Assembly (NCBI GenBank): GCA_003160755.1 | Contig: QEXZ01000083.1 | Coordinates: 1-7,122 of the forward strand | Reading direction: 5' to 3' | DNA length: 7,122 nt | DNA from: Methanomicrobiales archaeon | Lineage (GTDB): Archaea; Halobacteriota; Syntropharchaeia; Alkanophagales; Methanospirareceae | In this document: positions 1-5,734 of the stretch, one piece after another | How the letters are laid out: each line of letters starts with the position of its first letter | How positions within the stretch are numbered: position 1 is the first letter of the stretch | Notes under the pieces: model-generated | The model's input: the letters and a program-made list of their open reading frames with translations, nothing else | Database searches by the model: none | Told to the model about the DNA's origin: nothing | Position numbers and translations under genes: made by a program

Positions 1-80
1 TTCTTTTCCGTGACAAGCTCAGATTGGTTAAAAAATATTTCAGGGATTATAATCATGTTATCGCAATGCCCAAGAAACAT
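1..80 (-). CDS. Possible N-terminus of a gene running off the left edge
   Basis: On the minus strand an open frame starts at an ATG at 80 (alternative ATG at 56) and runs to the window edge without a stop. It gives about 26 residues, beginning MFLGHCDN and continuing MIIIPEIFFNQSELVTEK. The composition is protein-like, with a hydrophobic start followed by a polar stretch. It lies 31 bp downstream of the stop of the small membrane-protein gene on the same strand, so the two could be co-transcribed. There is no Shine-Dalgarno site before either ATG, as with other genes here. Too little is visible to name a family, and the frame could be open by chance. Confidence 0.3.
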   Translation of the reverse strand, partial: MFLGHCDNMIIIPEIFFNQSELVTEK

Positions 81-111
81 CTTTATTAAAATTGATGCTA
101 ATATGACATTG

Positions 112-270
112 TCAAATTAGTCCTTCTCCATAATCGTTAACAGCCACATAAATTGCTTTTTCTTCGGTTAAAAAAATTGACAGGAAAGTCACATAAAGCA
201 CGACTGACATAAGTAATGTGGAAGTAAAGCCCCATAACCTTACTATCGTAATAAACTCTCCTTTTTTCAT
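112..270 (-). CDS. Small single-pass membrane protein (52 aa), function unknown
   Basis: This 52-residue ORF begins MKKGEFITIVRLWG and ends with NDYGEGLI before a TGA. Residues about 8-35 are one long hydrophobic stretch (VRLWGFTSTLL, then MSVVLYVTFLSIFL), preceded by a basic N-terminus and followed by a short polar tail. That predicts one transmembrane helix with the N-terminus inside. The start is bounded: an in-frame TGA lies at 277-279, three codons upstream of the ATG. A TATA-like TTTAAGTATT lies at 291-300 on the same strand, at a distance that suggests an almost leaderless transcript. The hydrophobic core between charged ends argues that it is a real gene despite its size. I think similar small membrane proteins occur in methanogen-related archaea, but I cannot name a family. 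No partner is evident. Confidence 0.6.
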   Translation of the reverse strand: MKKGEFITIVRLWGFTSTLLMSVVLYVTFLSIFLTEEKAIYVAVNDYGEGLI

Positions 271-290
271 ACTTTTTCATTTTCAAAAAT

Positions 291-300
291 AATACTTAAA
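291..300 (-). promoter_or_regulatory. TATA-like box for the 52-aa membrane protein
   Basis: Read on the minus strand this is TTTAAGTATT, centred about 26 nt upstream of the ATG at 270. That is the usual archaeal TATA-to-start distance and would give a leaderless or nearly leaderless mRNA. The whole region is AT-rich, so chance matches are likely. Confidence 0.35.
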
Positions 301-440
301 CCTTTCTACAGTTGATAATTTTCTCTTCATGATTTGTAAAATATATTTCAAATCTGTTTTAAATTTTTCACATATTATAAACAAAAATGTAGAAAGATGA
401 TAAAAAAAAATATTCTTTGATTGAGGTTGTTCACGACTCA

Positions 441-486
441 GGCACAAACCTTTTCTTAGAAAGGGTTCAAAAAAGAAAAAGTTTTG
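441..486. repeat. AT-rich hairpin/poly-A repeat unit, copy A
   Basis: The unit starts GGCACAAACC. It contains near-palindromic arms, AACCTTTTCT (447-456) and AGAAAGGGTT (458-467), with one mismatch between them, and then AAAAAAGAAAAAGTTTTG. Parts recur on the far side of the PHP gene: TTTTCTTAGAAA at about 1968-1982, and GCACA...TTTTCTT...AAAAAAGAAAAAGT at 2022-2054. The shared order of blocks argues for one dispersed repeat family, although low complexity inflates the similarity. Confidence 0.45.
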
Positions 487-608
487 TTTTGCAAGAGTAC
501 CCAAAATTCTTACCTATTGTCCTTACCTCAAGCCATTATAGTTTTTTTTTTATGATGCCTTTTCCCAACTAAACCTTTAGGAAATGTTTGTGTAAGGCAA
601 AATCATAA

Positions 609-1907
609 TCAGAAATCAAGCAAAGAAAGCTGCCCCCTCTGTCCTCTTCCTGTTCCTTCCTCCACCACTATCCCTTCGTCTTTTTCTCTCCCTTCTTCAC
701 TTTCTTTCGTTTTCAGTTCTATACTCCCATATTTACCCCCGCCACCGGGTATTACCCGTATTTCTCCCTCTCTAAACGCTTTTATCGCCTCTATTACACG
801 GGCATCCAAGTTAAAATTAGCAGTATTAGTATGGAAATCGTCCATCGGAGCATCCACCAAAACGTTAACTTCGGTGCCAAATCCAGCTAATAGCGATTCC
901 CATACCGTATTCACGGCTTTTGAAGTTGTGGACTTATGCAATGCCAGTCCAATTATCATAGCCAGCGGTATCAAATGCAAATAAGGGGGTCGGTGTTCGG
1001 GATGCGTGCTGCTGCAATTAGCAAGTTCACTTACTCGGTCACGCACACCTTTCTTTATCAAACCGCCGCAGTCGCATCTCCATTTCCTTATTATCGCCTC
1101 GGTGAGCGGATAATGCTTATAGCATCTAATACATGCACTCTCGTTATACTTACCCTCCGCTGGCGGCACACCCACGTTAAGCACGGGCTTTCTGCCTCTT
1201 TTTCGCTCTATTGCTGCTTTCAACTCGTCAAAACTCGTGTCCGCCACTTGAAACCGGTTGAACTCTCTCGCCAGCCGAATGGGGTAAGGCGAATGCGCAT
1301 CAGAATTAGTCAAAAACGTAAGCTCCCTTAACTCTTCTATTCTATCCGCATAGGACGAATCCGCACTCAAACCCAGCTCCACAAAAGAAACGTATCCCAC
1401 CATGTCGCCGTAGCACTCCTGCAGCGAATTATGGTATGCGTATAAAGCCGTCCAGGGCGTAAACGCATGACATGGTCCTATAAGGGCTTCTGCATCCCTC
1501 GCATGTTCTGCTATTTCCTCTCCGCTCAGTCTCAGTGAAGGTCTGCCATCCGAATCAATGTCCCGCGAATACCTGCTGAACGACTCGTATAATTCCTCCG
1601 CCTTCGCGATGGCAGGCAGTATGAGCAAATGATGCACTCTTCTCATATCTTCTACTTCCACCGTAAGCACAAAATCGGTACTTGTATTTTTGCTTTTGCC
1701 CTTGTCCTTACCCGTAAAGTAAAAAATCCCGCTCCTTTCCACCAGCTCTTTTATCCCTTTTAACCATTTCGGATGTAAACAATCACCGGTGCCGAGCAGA
1801 TGTATCCCTTTTCTTGTACCCTCTTTCGCCAGCGTGGGTAAATCCATACGAGGAGAAGTAGCTGCCGAATAATGTGAATGGATATGCAGGTCAGCGTTAA
1901 TTATCAT
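609..1907 (-). CDS. PHP-domain nuclease, endonuclease Q (EndoQ) type
   Basis: This 432-residue protein has the layout of archaeal endonuclease Q, which nicks DNA 5' to deaminated bases (uracil, hypoxanthine, xanthine) and abasic sites. Residues 1 to about 215 form the PHP metallo-hydrolase domain. Candidate metal ligands are D6, H8 and H10 (ADLHIHSHYS), D42 and H45 (GTGDCLH), E84/E86, H92/H93, H147 (GPCHAF), and D203 and H205 (TNSDAHS). A zinc site follows with C259, C262, C278 and C280 (CIRC...CDCGG), then the RPPYLHLIPLA block typical of the family. After a charged linker the protein ends QLSLLDF, matching the archaeal PCNA-binding PIP motif. I chose the ATG at 1907 because the family starts M-x-x-(N/D)-A-D-L-H-I-H. 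The frame extends to an ATG at 1961, but those 18 residues come from an intergenic repeat. A weak GGAAAG lies upstream. EndoQ biochemistry is known from Thermococcales; function here is by homology. Confidence 0.88.
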   Translation of the reverse strand: MIINADLHIHSHYSAATSPRMDLPTLAKEGTRKGIHLLGTGDCLHPKWLKGIKELVERSGIFYFTGKDKGKSKNTSTDFVLTVEVEDMRRVHHLLILPAIAKAEELYESFSRYSRDIDSDGRPSLRLSGEEIAEHARDAEALIGPCHAFTPWTALYAYHNSLQECYGDMVGYVSFVELGLSADSSYADRIEELRELTFLTNSDAHSPYPIRLAREFNRFQVADTSFDELKAAIERKRGRKPVLNVGVPPAEGKYNESACIRCYKHYPLTEAIIRKWRCDCGGLIKKGVRDRVSELANCSSTHPEHRPPYLHLIPLAMIIGLALHKSTTSKAVNTVWESLLAGFGTEVNVLVDAPMDDFHTNTANFNLDARVIEAIKAFREGEIRVIPGGGGKYGSIELKTKESEEGREKDEGIVVEEGTGRGQRGQLSLLDF

Positions 1908-1937
1908 TTTGTGTCTTTCCCGTTTTTGTTTAGCTAA

Positions 1938-1964
1938 CCACAAGATTACACAGATTTTCACAAG
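1938..1964. repeat. ACACAGATT-type imperfect tandem repeat, upstream of the PHP gene
   Basis: Units CCACAAGATTA, CACAGATTTT and CACAAGAAATC follow one another with a period of 10-11 nt. The same theme (TTACACAGATTT and its complement) recurs at 2185-2246. It lies just upstream of the nuclease start and, in the nuclease frame, encodes the unlikely 18-residue extension. Confidence 0.5.
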
Positions 1965-2010
1965 AAATCTTTTCTTAGAAAAAAAAAAATTACCAAAAGA
2001 ACTTTTTTTG
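1958..2010. repeat. AT-rich repeat unit, copy B
   Basis: It starts TCACAAGAAAT and continues CTTTTCTTAGAAA, the same CACAA...TTTTCTTAGAAA core as copy A at 441-486. A long A-run and a T-rich stretch (ACTTTTTTTG) follow. It is more degenerate than copy A, overlaps the end of the ACACAGATT repeat, and is read here as a decayed member of the same family. Confidence 0.35.
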
Positions 2011-2020
2011 TTTTTCTTTT

Positions 2021-2059
2021 AGCACAGGTTTTCTTTTTTTAAAAAAGAAAAAGTGTTGG
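2021..2059. repeat. AT-rich hairpin/poly-A repeat unit, copy C
   Basis: It reads AGCACAGG, TTTTCTTTTTTT, AAAAAAGAAAAAGT, GTTGG, in the same block order as copy A (GCACA, TTTTCTT, AAAAAAGAAAAAGT, TTG), with the spacer between the blocks shortened. The arms around position 2040 are almost perfectly self-complementary. Its right end overlaps the presumed termination site of the tRNA gene. Confidence 0.4.
2041..2052 (-). terminator. T-rich terminator of the tRNA gene
   Basis: On the minus strand TTTTTCTTTTTT begins 10 nt past the last base of the mature tRNA. Oligo-T tracts of this kind are the usual archaeal transcription terminators for stable RNAs. It coincides with repeat copy C. Confidence 0.5.
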
Positions 2060-2061
2060 AA

Positions 2062-2136
2062 TAGCGGGGGATGGATTCGAACCATCGATCTCCGGGTTAT
2101 GAGCCCGACGGGATCTCCTAACTACCCTACCCCGCT
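2062..2136 (-). tRNA. Initiator tRNA-Met (CAT anticodon)
   Basis: The 75-nt gene folds as a complete cloverleaf. The acceptor stem is AGCGGGG/CCCCGCT (7 bp), followed by discriminator A. The D arm is GGGTAGTTAGGAGATCCC. The anticodon arm is TCGGG-CTCATAA-CCCGG, the variable loop AGATC, and the T arm GATGG-TTCGAAT-CCATC. The anticodon is CAT. It is called initiator because it pairs A1 with U72 and has three consecutive G:C pairs next to the anticodon loop, both hallmarks of archaeal initiator tRNA, and the 5' AGCGGGG is the usual archaeal initiator start. No intron is present and CCA is not encoded (the gene is followed by T). It stands alone, between the PHP nuclease (same strand) and DUF373 (divergent). 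An elongator Met or Ile2 (CAU) tRNA is the alternative, but it fits the stems less well. Confidence 0.93.
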
Positions 2137-2153
2137 GATATTTTTATCTCGTT

Positions 2154-2168
2154 GTATATAATGTATAA
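2154..2168 (-). promoter_or_regulatory. TATA-like box for the initiator tRNA
   Basis: On the minus strand this reads TTATACATTATATAC, about 18-32 nt upstream of the mature 5' end. It holds two overlapping TATA-like hexamers. The distal one is better placed for a transcription start at or just before the mature 5' end. Confidence 0.4.
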
Positions 2169-2184
2169 CTTCCTTCTATTTAAG

Positions 2185-2246
2185 ACACTGATTTACACAG
2201 ATTTATTTTAGTTTTATTGATTTTTATCATCTGTGTTAATCTGCGT
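2185..2246. repeat. Inverted repeat of ACACAGATT type between the tRNA and DUF373
   Basis: The left arm (2185-2202, ACACTGATTTACACAGAT) and right arm (2229-2246, ATCTGTGTTAATCTGCGT) are complementary at 15 of 18 positions. They are separated by a 26-nt AT-rich loop. The right arm is itself two 10-nt units (TCTGTGTTAA, TCTGCGTTAA). The units match the ACACAGATT repeat at 1938-1964. The element lies between the divergent tRNA and DUF373 promoters, outside both TATA boxes. Confidence 0.6.
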
Positions 2247-2282
2247 TAATAATTTATTTTCTTGTTTTGATAAGAAAGAAAG

Positions 2283-2290
2283 TTTATATA
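2283..2290 (+). promoter_or_regulatory. TATA box for the DUF373 gene
   Basis: TTTATATA is a textbook archaeal box A, centred about 34 nt before the ATG at 2321. Transcription would start near 2313, leaving a leader of only about 8 nt with no Shine-Dalgarno site. Confidence 0.55.
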
Positions 2291-2320
2291 TTAAAGTGAG
2301 AAATAGAATTTATAAATAAG

Positions 2321-3451
2321 ATGAACAGAACGGTAGGGTCCGAAATTAAGACGCTTGTTATTTGTGTAGATAGAGATAATGATATAGGTGAGAAAGCGGG
2401 ATTAAAGACGCCTATTATAGGTAAAGAGGCGAGTTTATCGGCGGCGACAAAGTTAGCACTTGCAGACCCCGAAGATTCGGATGTAAATGCAATATTTGAA
2501 GCAATAAGACTGTGCGAACAGTTGAAGTCAACGGAAGAAAATGCCAGGGTGGAAATCGTCTTGGTCGCAGGTGACAAAAACGCGGGTGTAGATGCAGATA
2601 GAAAAATAGGTGAAGAATTAGAAAAGGTTCTGTCAAAAACCGCGGTTGAATCGGCGATTCTCGTGAGTGACGGTGCCGAGGACGAATGGATTATTCCAAT
2701 ACTGGGGTCTCGAGTGAAGATAGATTCGGTGAGGCGAGTAGTGGTGAAGCAGAGTGAGCAACTGGAAAGCACTTTTTATCTGATAAAGCGATTATTTGAG
2801 GACCCGAAGTTTTCACGTACTTTCTTGCCACCTGTGGGTATTATTTTATTCCTGTTAGCTCTTTCTTTAGTGTTTAACCTGTCCGACAAAGCGGTAGGCA
2901 TAATATTGGCATTTTTGGGTATTTACATACTGCTCAAGGGATTAGGCCATGAGAATGTTATGGTGGACTTCATCGAGGACATGAAGCAGGCGTTATACAG
3001 CGGTAAAATCTCGTTTGTCACTTACATCTGCGCCCTTGTACTGCTCATAGCTGGCAGTTTTCAGGGTATTATGGAAATGCCCGAAACAAGTGAGAGTATA
3101 TTAGTGGATATGGTGTACTACATCAAGGGGGCGATATGGTGGTATGTAGGGGCTGCACTCGCACCTCTGATTGGGAAGATGATGAATATGCTCATAGAAG
3201 GGGAAAAAATAGTCAGGCAGTGGGCTATATTATTCTCAGTAATTGCTTCTGGACTAATTCTGTGGGGTGGGAGCGAATGCGTAATCTTGTTAGCGGGAAA
3301 CCATCACCTTCTGGGCTATCTATACCTCTTCTTATCCCTACTTGGTGCGATTATTCTATCATTTATGGGCGTGACGATCTCACGGTATGTAAAGGGCACG
3401 GTAATAGGAAAGGAAGAAGTTGAGATTGAGGCAGAGGCAGCAATGAAATAA
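2321..3451 (+). CDS. DUF373 family integral membrane protein, function unknown
   Basis: This 376-residue protein belongs to the archaeal DUF373 family. Residues 1 to about 165 form a soluble domain with family motifs: VICVDRDNDIG (13-23), IGKEA (33-37), the acidic block ADPEDSDVNAIFEAI (48-62), LVAGDKNAGVD (81-91) and VSDGAEDEWIIPIL (115-128). About six membrane segments follow, near 168-186, 191-207, 231-247, 264-285, 301-325 and 330-352, and then an acidic tail. The length is ordinary for the family. The clustered Asp/Glu residues (D17, D19, D21; D49, E51, D52, D54; D118, E120, D121) look like a metal- or nucleotide-binding site. That is inference; no activity has been assigned. The ATG at 2321 follows a good TATA box closely, implying a nearly leaderless, monocistronic mRNA. 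The protein starts divergently from the tRNA and ends convergently with acs. Confidence 0.9.
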   Translation: MNRTVGSEIKTLVICVDRDNDIGEKAGLKTPIIGKEASLSAATKLALADPEDSDVNAIFEAIRLCEQLKSTEENARVEIVLVAGDKNAGVDADRKIGEELEKVLSKTAVESAILVSDGAEDEWIIPILGSRVKIDSVRRVVVKQSEQLESTFYLIKRLFEDPKFSRTFLPPVGIILFLLALSLVFNLSDKAVGIILAFLGIYILLKGLGHENVMVDFIEDMKQALYSGKISFVTYICALVLLIAGSFQGIMEMPETSESILVDMVYYIKGAIWWYVGAALAPLIGKMMNMLIEGEKIVRQWAILFSVIASGLILWGGSECVILLAGNHHLLGYLYLFLSLLGAIILSFMGVTISRYVKGTVIGKEEVEIEAEAAMK

Positions 3452-3463
3452 CGTAGTGATTTA

Positions 3464-3560
3464 TCACCGCGGAGAGCGCAGAGGATAGCGGTTTGGCGTT
3501 TTAGCTAACGAGCTGAACCGCTAATAAGCTAAACCTCTAATTCCGTGTGCTCTGCGGTGA
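3464..3560. repeat. Nested inverted repeat between convergent DUF373 and acs genes
   Basis: The outer arms are TCACCGCGGAGAGCGCAGA (3464-3482) and, inverted, TCCGTGTGCTCTGCGGTGA (3542-3560). They are complementary at about 14 of 19 positions, perfect over the outer seven. Inside is a perfect 8-bp stem, TAGCGGTT (3486-3493) with AACCGCTA (3516-3523). The inner region also carries several AGCT-centred words (TTTAGCTAAC, AGCT, AAGCTAAAC). The 10-mer TTTAGCTAAC occurs again at 1929-1938. It could end both convergent transcripts, but there is no T-run, so a dispersed repeat is at least as likely. Confidence 0.6.
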
Positions 3561-3610
3561 AATTTAAGGATTTAGCAATTTCAATAGCAAATTCGACTGT
3601 GCCTTCAGCC

Positions 3611-5653
3611 TTATGCGTTATATCCCGGTATCTTTTGTGGACCGCGATATCTTGTGGCCTCCGCAAGCTCTTTCAGACATTCGGGGTTCTGTGCGGTGGT
3701 CATGTCTCCGAGTGCTTCATTCCTGACAAGACCTTTTAGAAACCGTCTTATTATTTTTCCACTCTCGGTCTTTGGCACGTCAGCGACATAATAAGCGACT
3801 TCCGGAGTTGCTAACGGACCCACTTTCTCCCTCACTGCTTTCACTATTTTTCTGTCCATCTGGGCTTTGGGCACTTCGACACCTCTTTTCAGCATCACGA
3901 AAAGAGCAGGCACTTCTCCTTTTATCGCATCCGGTTTCCCTACCACTGCAACTTCCACCACCTCCTCCAAGTCGCTTACCGCGTCCTCTATCTCAGCAGT
4001 GCCTAACCTGTGTCCTGCGACCTCCATGACATCGTCAATCCGCCCGGTAATCTTTATCAGAGGCTGACCTCCTATTTCCAGACCCATTTTTATTCCGCCA
4101 TCGCCTGCAAAATATATTTCCGTGCCGTATTCGCTCCAGTACTCTTCCACATATTTCTCCGGCTTCTTGTACATCCCACGAAGCATAGAAGGCGCAAACG
4201 GGGTTTTTACCACGAGATACCCCGATTCCCCGGGGTTCATGGGCTCACCCGTCTCATCCAGAACGTCGCAATGCACACCCGGAAGTGCAGGACCGGCTAC
4301 ACCGGGAACGAAAGGCCCTATCCCGGGGAGTGAAGACAGGATTATTCCTCCCGTTTCGGTTTGCCAGTATGTATCTATCAATGCGCAGCGACGTTCTCCT
4401 ATCTTCTCGAAGAACCATTTCCACGTATCCGGGTCAATGGGTTCACCGACAGAAGCCAAAAGTCTTAACGAGGAGAAGTCGTGTCCTTCAACCCATTTAT
4501 CGCCCGCGGCTCGTAACGCTCTTATTGCTGTCGGCGCCGTATAAAATATAGTAACGCCATATTTCTCTATCAGTTCCCACCATCTTGCTGCATCAGGATA
4601 ATCCGGAGCGCCCTCATACCATAATGACGTTGCACCGACAAGTAAAGGGCCGTATAAGGCATAAGAATGCCCCGTTATCCAGCCTATATCTGCTGTTGAC
4701 CAGAAGAGGTCCTCGGGATGCAAGTCGAAGACAAGTTTCATTGTCAACGCCACGCCAACACTATAAGCACCGCAGGAGTGCATAACTCCCTTTGGTTTGC
4801 CTGTCGTCCCAGAAGTGTAGAGCAGAAACCCATAATCGTCAGATGTGATGATTTCCGGGTCACAATAAGCTTCTACACCCTTCATCAGTTCATCGTAATA
4901 AATATCTCTGCCTTCTTTCATTTCTACCTCGCTATTCAGTCTCCTTACCACCACACAGTTCTCTGCACCGACCTTCTCCAGAACCTGCGCTTCATCTATT
5001 CGCCTTTTTAACTCTATCCGTTTTCCACGTCGGTAGAACCCATCAACGGTGATAAGAATTTTTGATTCCGCATCTTCCATCCTTTCCTGCACCGCGTGAG
5101 GTGCAAATGCGGTGTACACGATTGAGTGCCATGCTCCCATTCGCTGACAGGCTAAAGCAACTATTGCAGTCTCAGGAATCATCGGCATCCAGATGGTCAC
5201 GGGGCTCCCTTTCTTTACTCCGAGACCTTTTAAAGCGTTTGCACACTTGTTCACTTCTCTGTACAGATCCATGTACGTCAGGACTTGTTTGGCTTCATCC
5301 ACAGGTTCCGGCACCCAGATAAGCGCTGCTTTATTCCTGTTTTCCTCCAGATGTCGGTCAATGCAGTTATAGGATAGATTTGTCTTATTTCCTACAAACC
5401 AGTTGAAATACGGAGGTTCTAACTCTACTACCTTATCCGCATCCCATTCGTCAAACCAGTCAATGGACGCCTTCGCCTGTTTCGCCCAAAAACCTTTTGC
5501 GTCTTTACTCGCTTCAGCATAGATTTTCTCATCGCTGAAATACGCTTTTTCCTTCATTCGTTCCGTAGGCCAGTAAACACCCTTCTTTTCGGCGTCCTCG
5601 ATTACCCATTGTTTTCCCGCATCCTTCAGCTTTCTACCAACATTCACGCCCAT
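3611..5653 (-). CDS. acs: Acetyl-CoA synthetase, AMP-forming
   Basis: The enzyme makes acetyl-CoA from acetate, ATP and CoA through acetyl-AMP, in the cytoplasm. Numbered from the possible GTG start at 5662 (683 aa), an N-terminal Acs cap is followed by the adenylation core: YTSGTTGKPKG (282-292), DIGWITGHSYALYGP (325-339), VGEP (405-408) and DTYWQTETGG (430-439). Next come AGDGG (519-523), the hinge GRIDDVMEVAGHRLGTAEIE (540-559), and PKTESGK (630-636) with catalytic K636. That Lys is the one whose acetylation silences bacterial Acs. Residues I329, T330, V405 and W433 match the pocket that restricts Acs to acetate; a propionate-preferring enzyme is less likely. One unusual residue is the Tyr before W433, where Trp is common. 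I favour the ATG at 5653 (680 aa), with GTG 5662 as the alternative. Length is normal. The gene is divergent from the activase and convergent with DUF373. Confidence 0.95.
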   Translation of the reverse strand: MGVNVGRKLKDAGKQWVIEDAEKKGVYWPTERMKEKAYFSDEKIYAEASKDAKGFWAKQAKASIDWFDEWDADKVVELEPPYFNWFVGNKTNLSYNCIDRHLEENRNKAALIWVPEPVDEAKQVLTYMDLYREVNKCANALKGLGVKKGSPVTIWMPMIPETAIVALACQRMGAWHSIVYTAFAPHAVQERMEDAESKILITVDGFYRRGKRIELKRRIDEAQVLEKVGAENCVVVRRLNSEVEMKEGRDIYYDELMKGVEAYCDPEIITSDDYGFLLYTSGTTGKPKGVMHSCGAYSVGVALTMKLVFDLHPEDLFWSTADIGWITGHSYALYGPLLVGATSLWYEGAPDYPDAARWWELIEKYGVTIFYTAPTAIRALRAAGDKWVEGHDFSSLRLLASVGEPIDPDTWKWFFEKIGERRCALIDTYWQTETGGIILSSLPGIGPFVPGVAGPALPGVHCDVLDETGEPMNPGESGYLVVKTPFAPSMLRGMYKKPEKYVEEYWSEYGTEIYFAGDGGIKMGLEIGGQPLIKITGRIDDVMEVAGHRLGTAEIEDAVSDLEEVVEVAVVGKPDAIKGEVPALFVMLKRGVEVPKAQMDRKIVKAVREKVGPLATPEVAYYVADVPKTESGKIIRRFLKGLVRNEALGDMTTAQNPECLKELAEATRYRGPQKIPGYNA

Positions 5654-5687
5654 TTTTATCACTTTTATAATTACAGATATGTTTTTT

Positions 5688-5700
5688 CTTTTAATTTATG
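5688..5700. promoter_or_regulatory. Shared AT-rich divergent promoter region of acs and the activase
   Basis: The 81-bp gap between the two start codons holds one good AT box. It reads TTTTAATTTATG on the plus strand and CATAAATTAAAA on the minus strand. It is about 40 nt from either start codon, so it could place short-leader transcripts in both directions. A second box, TTTAAGATA at 5718-5726, is too close to the plus-strand ATG to serve it. No operator-like palindrome is obvious. Confidence 0.35.
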
Positions 5701-5734
5701 GTGGTAAACTCTTTACGTTTAAGATAATGCGATC

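Larger units (their letters stand above)
271..608. other. AT-rich intergenic region without a convincing gene
   Basis: This 338-bp gap lies between two minus-strand genes. It holds a hairpin plus poly-A repeat unit (441-486), a run of ten T on the plus strand (542-551), and otherwise AT-rich sequence. A 73-codon minus-strand frame at 283-504 is rich in Phe and Lys, reads straight through the repeat unit, and resembles no protein. I see no tRNA, CRISPR or convincing C/D-box RNA. Part of it must hold the 3' end of the PHP nuclease transcript and the promoter of the small membrane-protein gene. Confidence 0.6.

Noticed and set aside
395..404. AGATGATAAA considered as a C box of a C/D RNA
   Set aside because: It is not a full RTGATGA match, and I found no matching D, C' and D' boxes at suitable spacing.
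283..504. Minus-strand open frame of 73 codons in the left intergenic region
   Set aside because: It is Phe/Lys-rich, created by AT-rich DNA, reads through the hairpin/poly-A repeat and shows no domain, signal or family likeness.
542..551. Ten-T run considered as a plus-strand terminator
   Set aside because: There is no plus-strand gene upstream for it to terminate, and T-runs are common in this AT-rich gap.
936..1331. Plus-strand open frame of 131 codons inside the nuclease gene
   Set aside because: It is antisense to well-conserved EndoQ coding sequence, with no recognisable motifs; a shadow frame.
1938..2246. Periodic repeats considered as a CRISPR array
   Set aside because: The units are about 10-11 nt, imperfect and without unique spacers of 30-40 nt, and no cas gene is present.
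2284..2772. Minus-strand open frame of 162 codons opposite the DUF373 gene
   Set aside because: It is Ser/Ala/Thr-rich antisense of the conserved DUF373 N-terminal domain and crosses that gene's promoter; a shadow frame.
3545..5322. Several plus-strand open frames of 64-140 codons opposite acs
   Set aside because: All lie antisense to an intact acetyl-CoA synthetase with every family motif; their translations are Pro/Ser/Arg-rich without domains.
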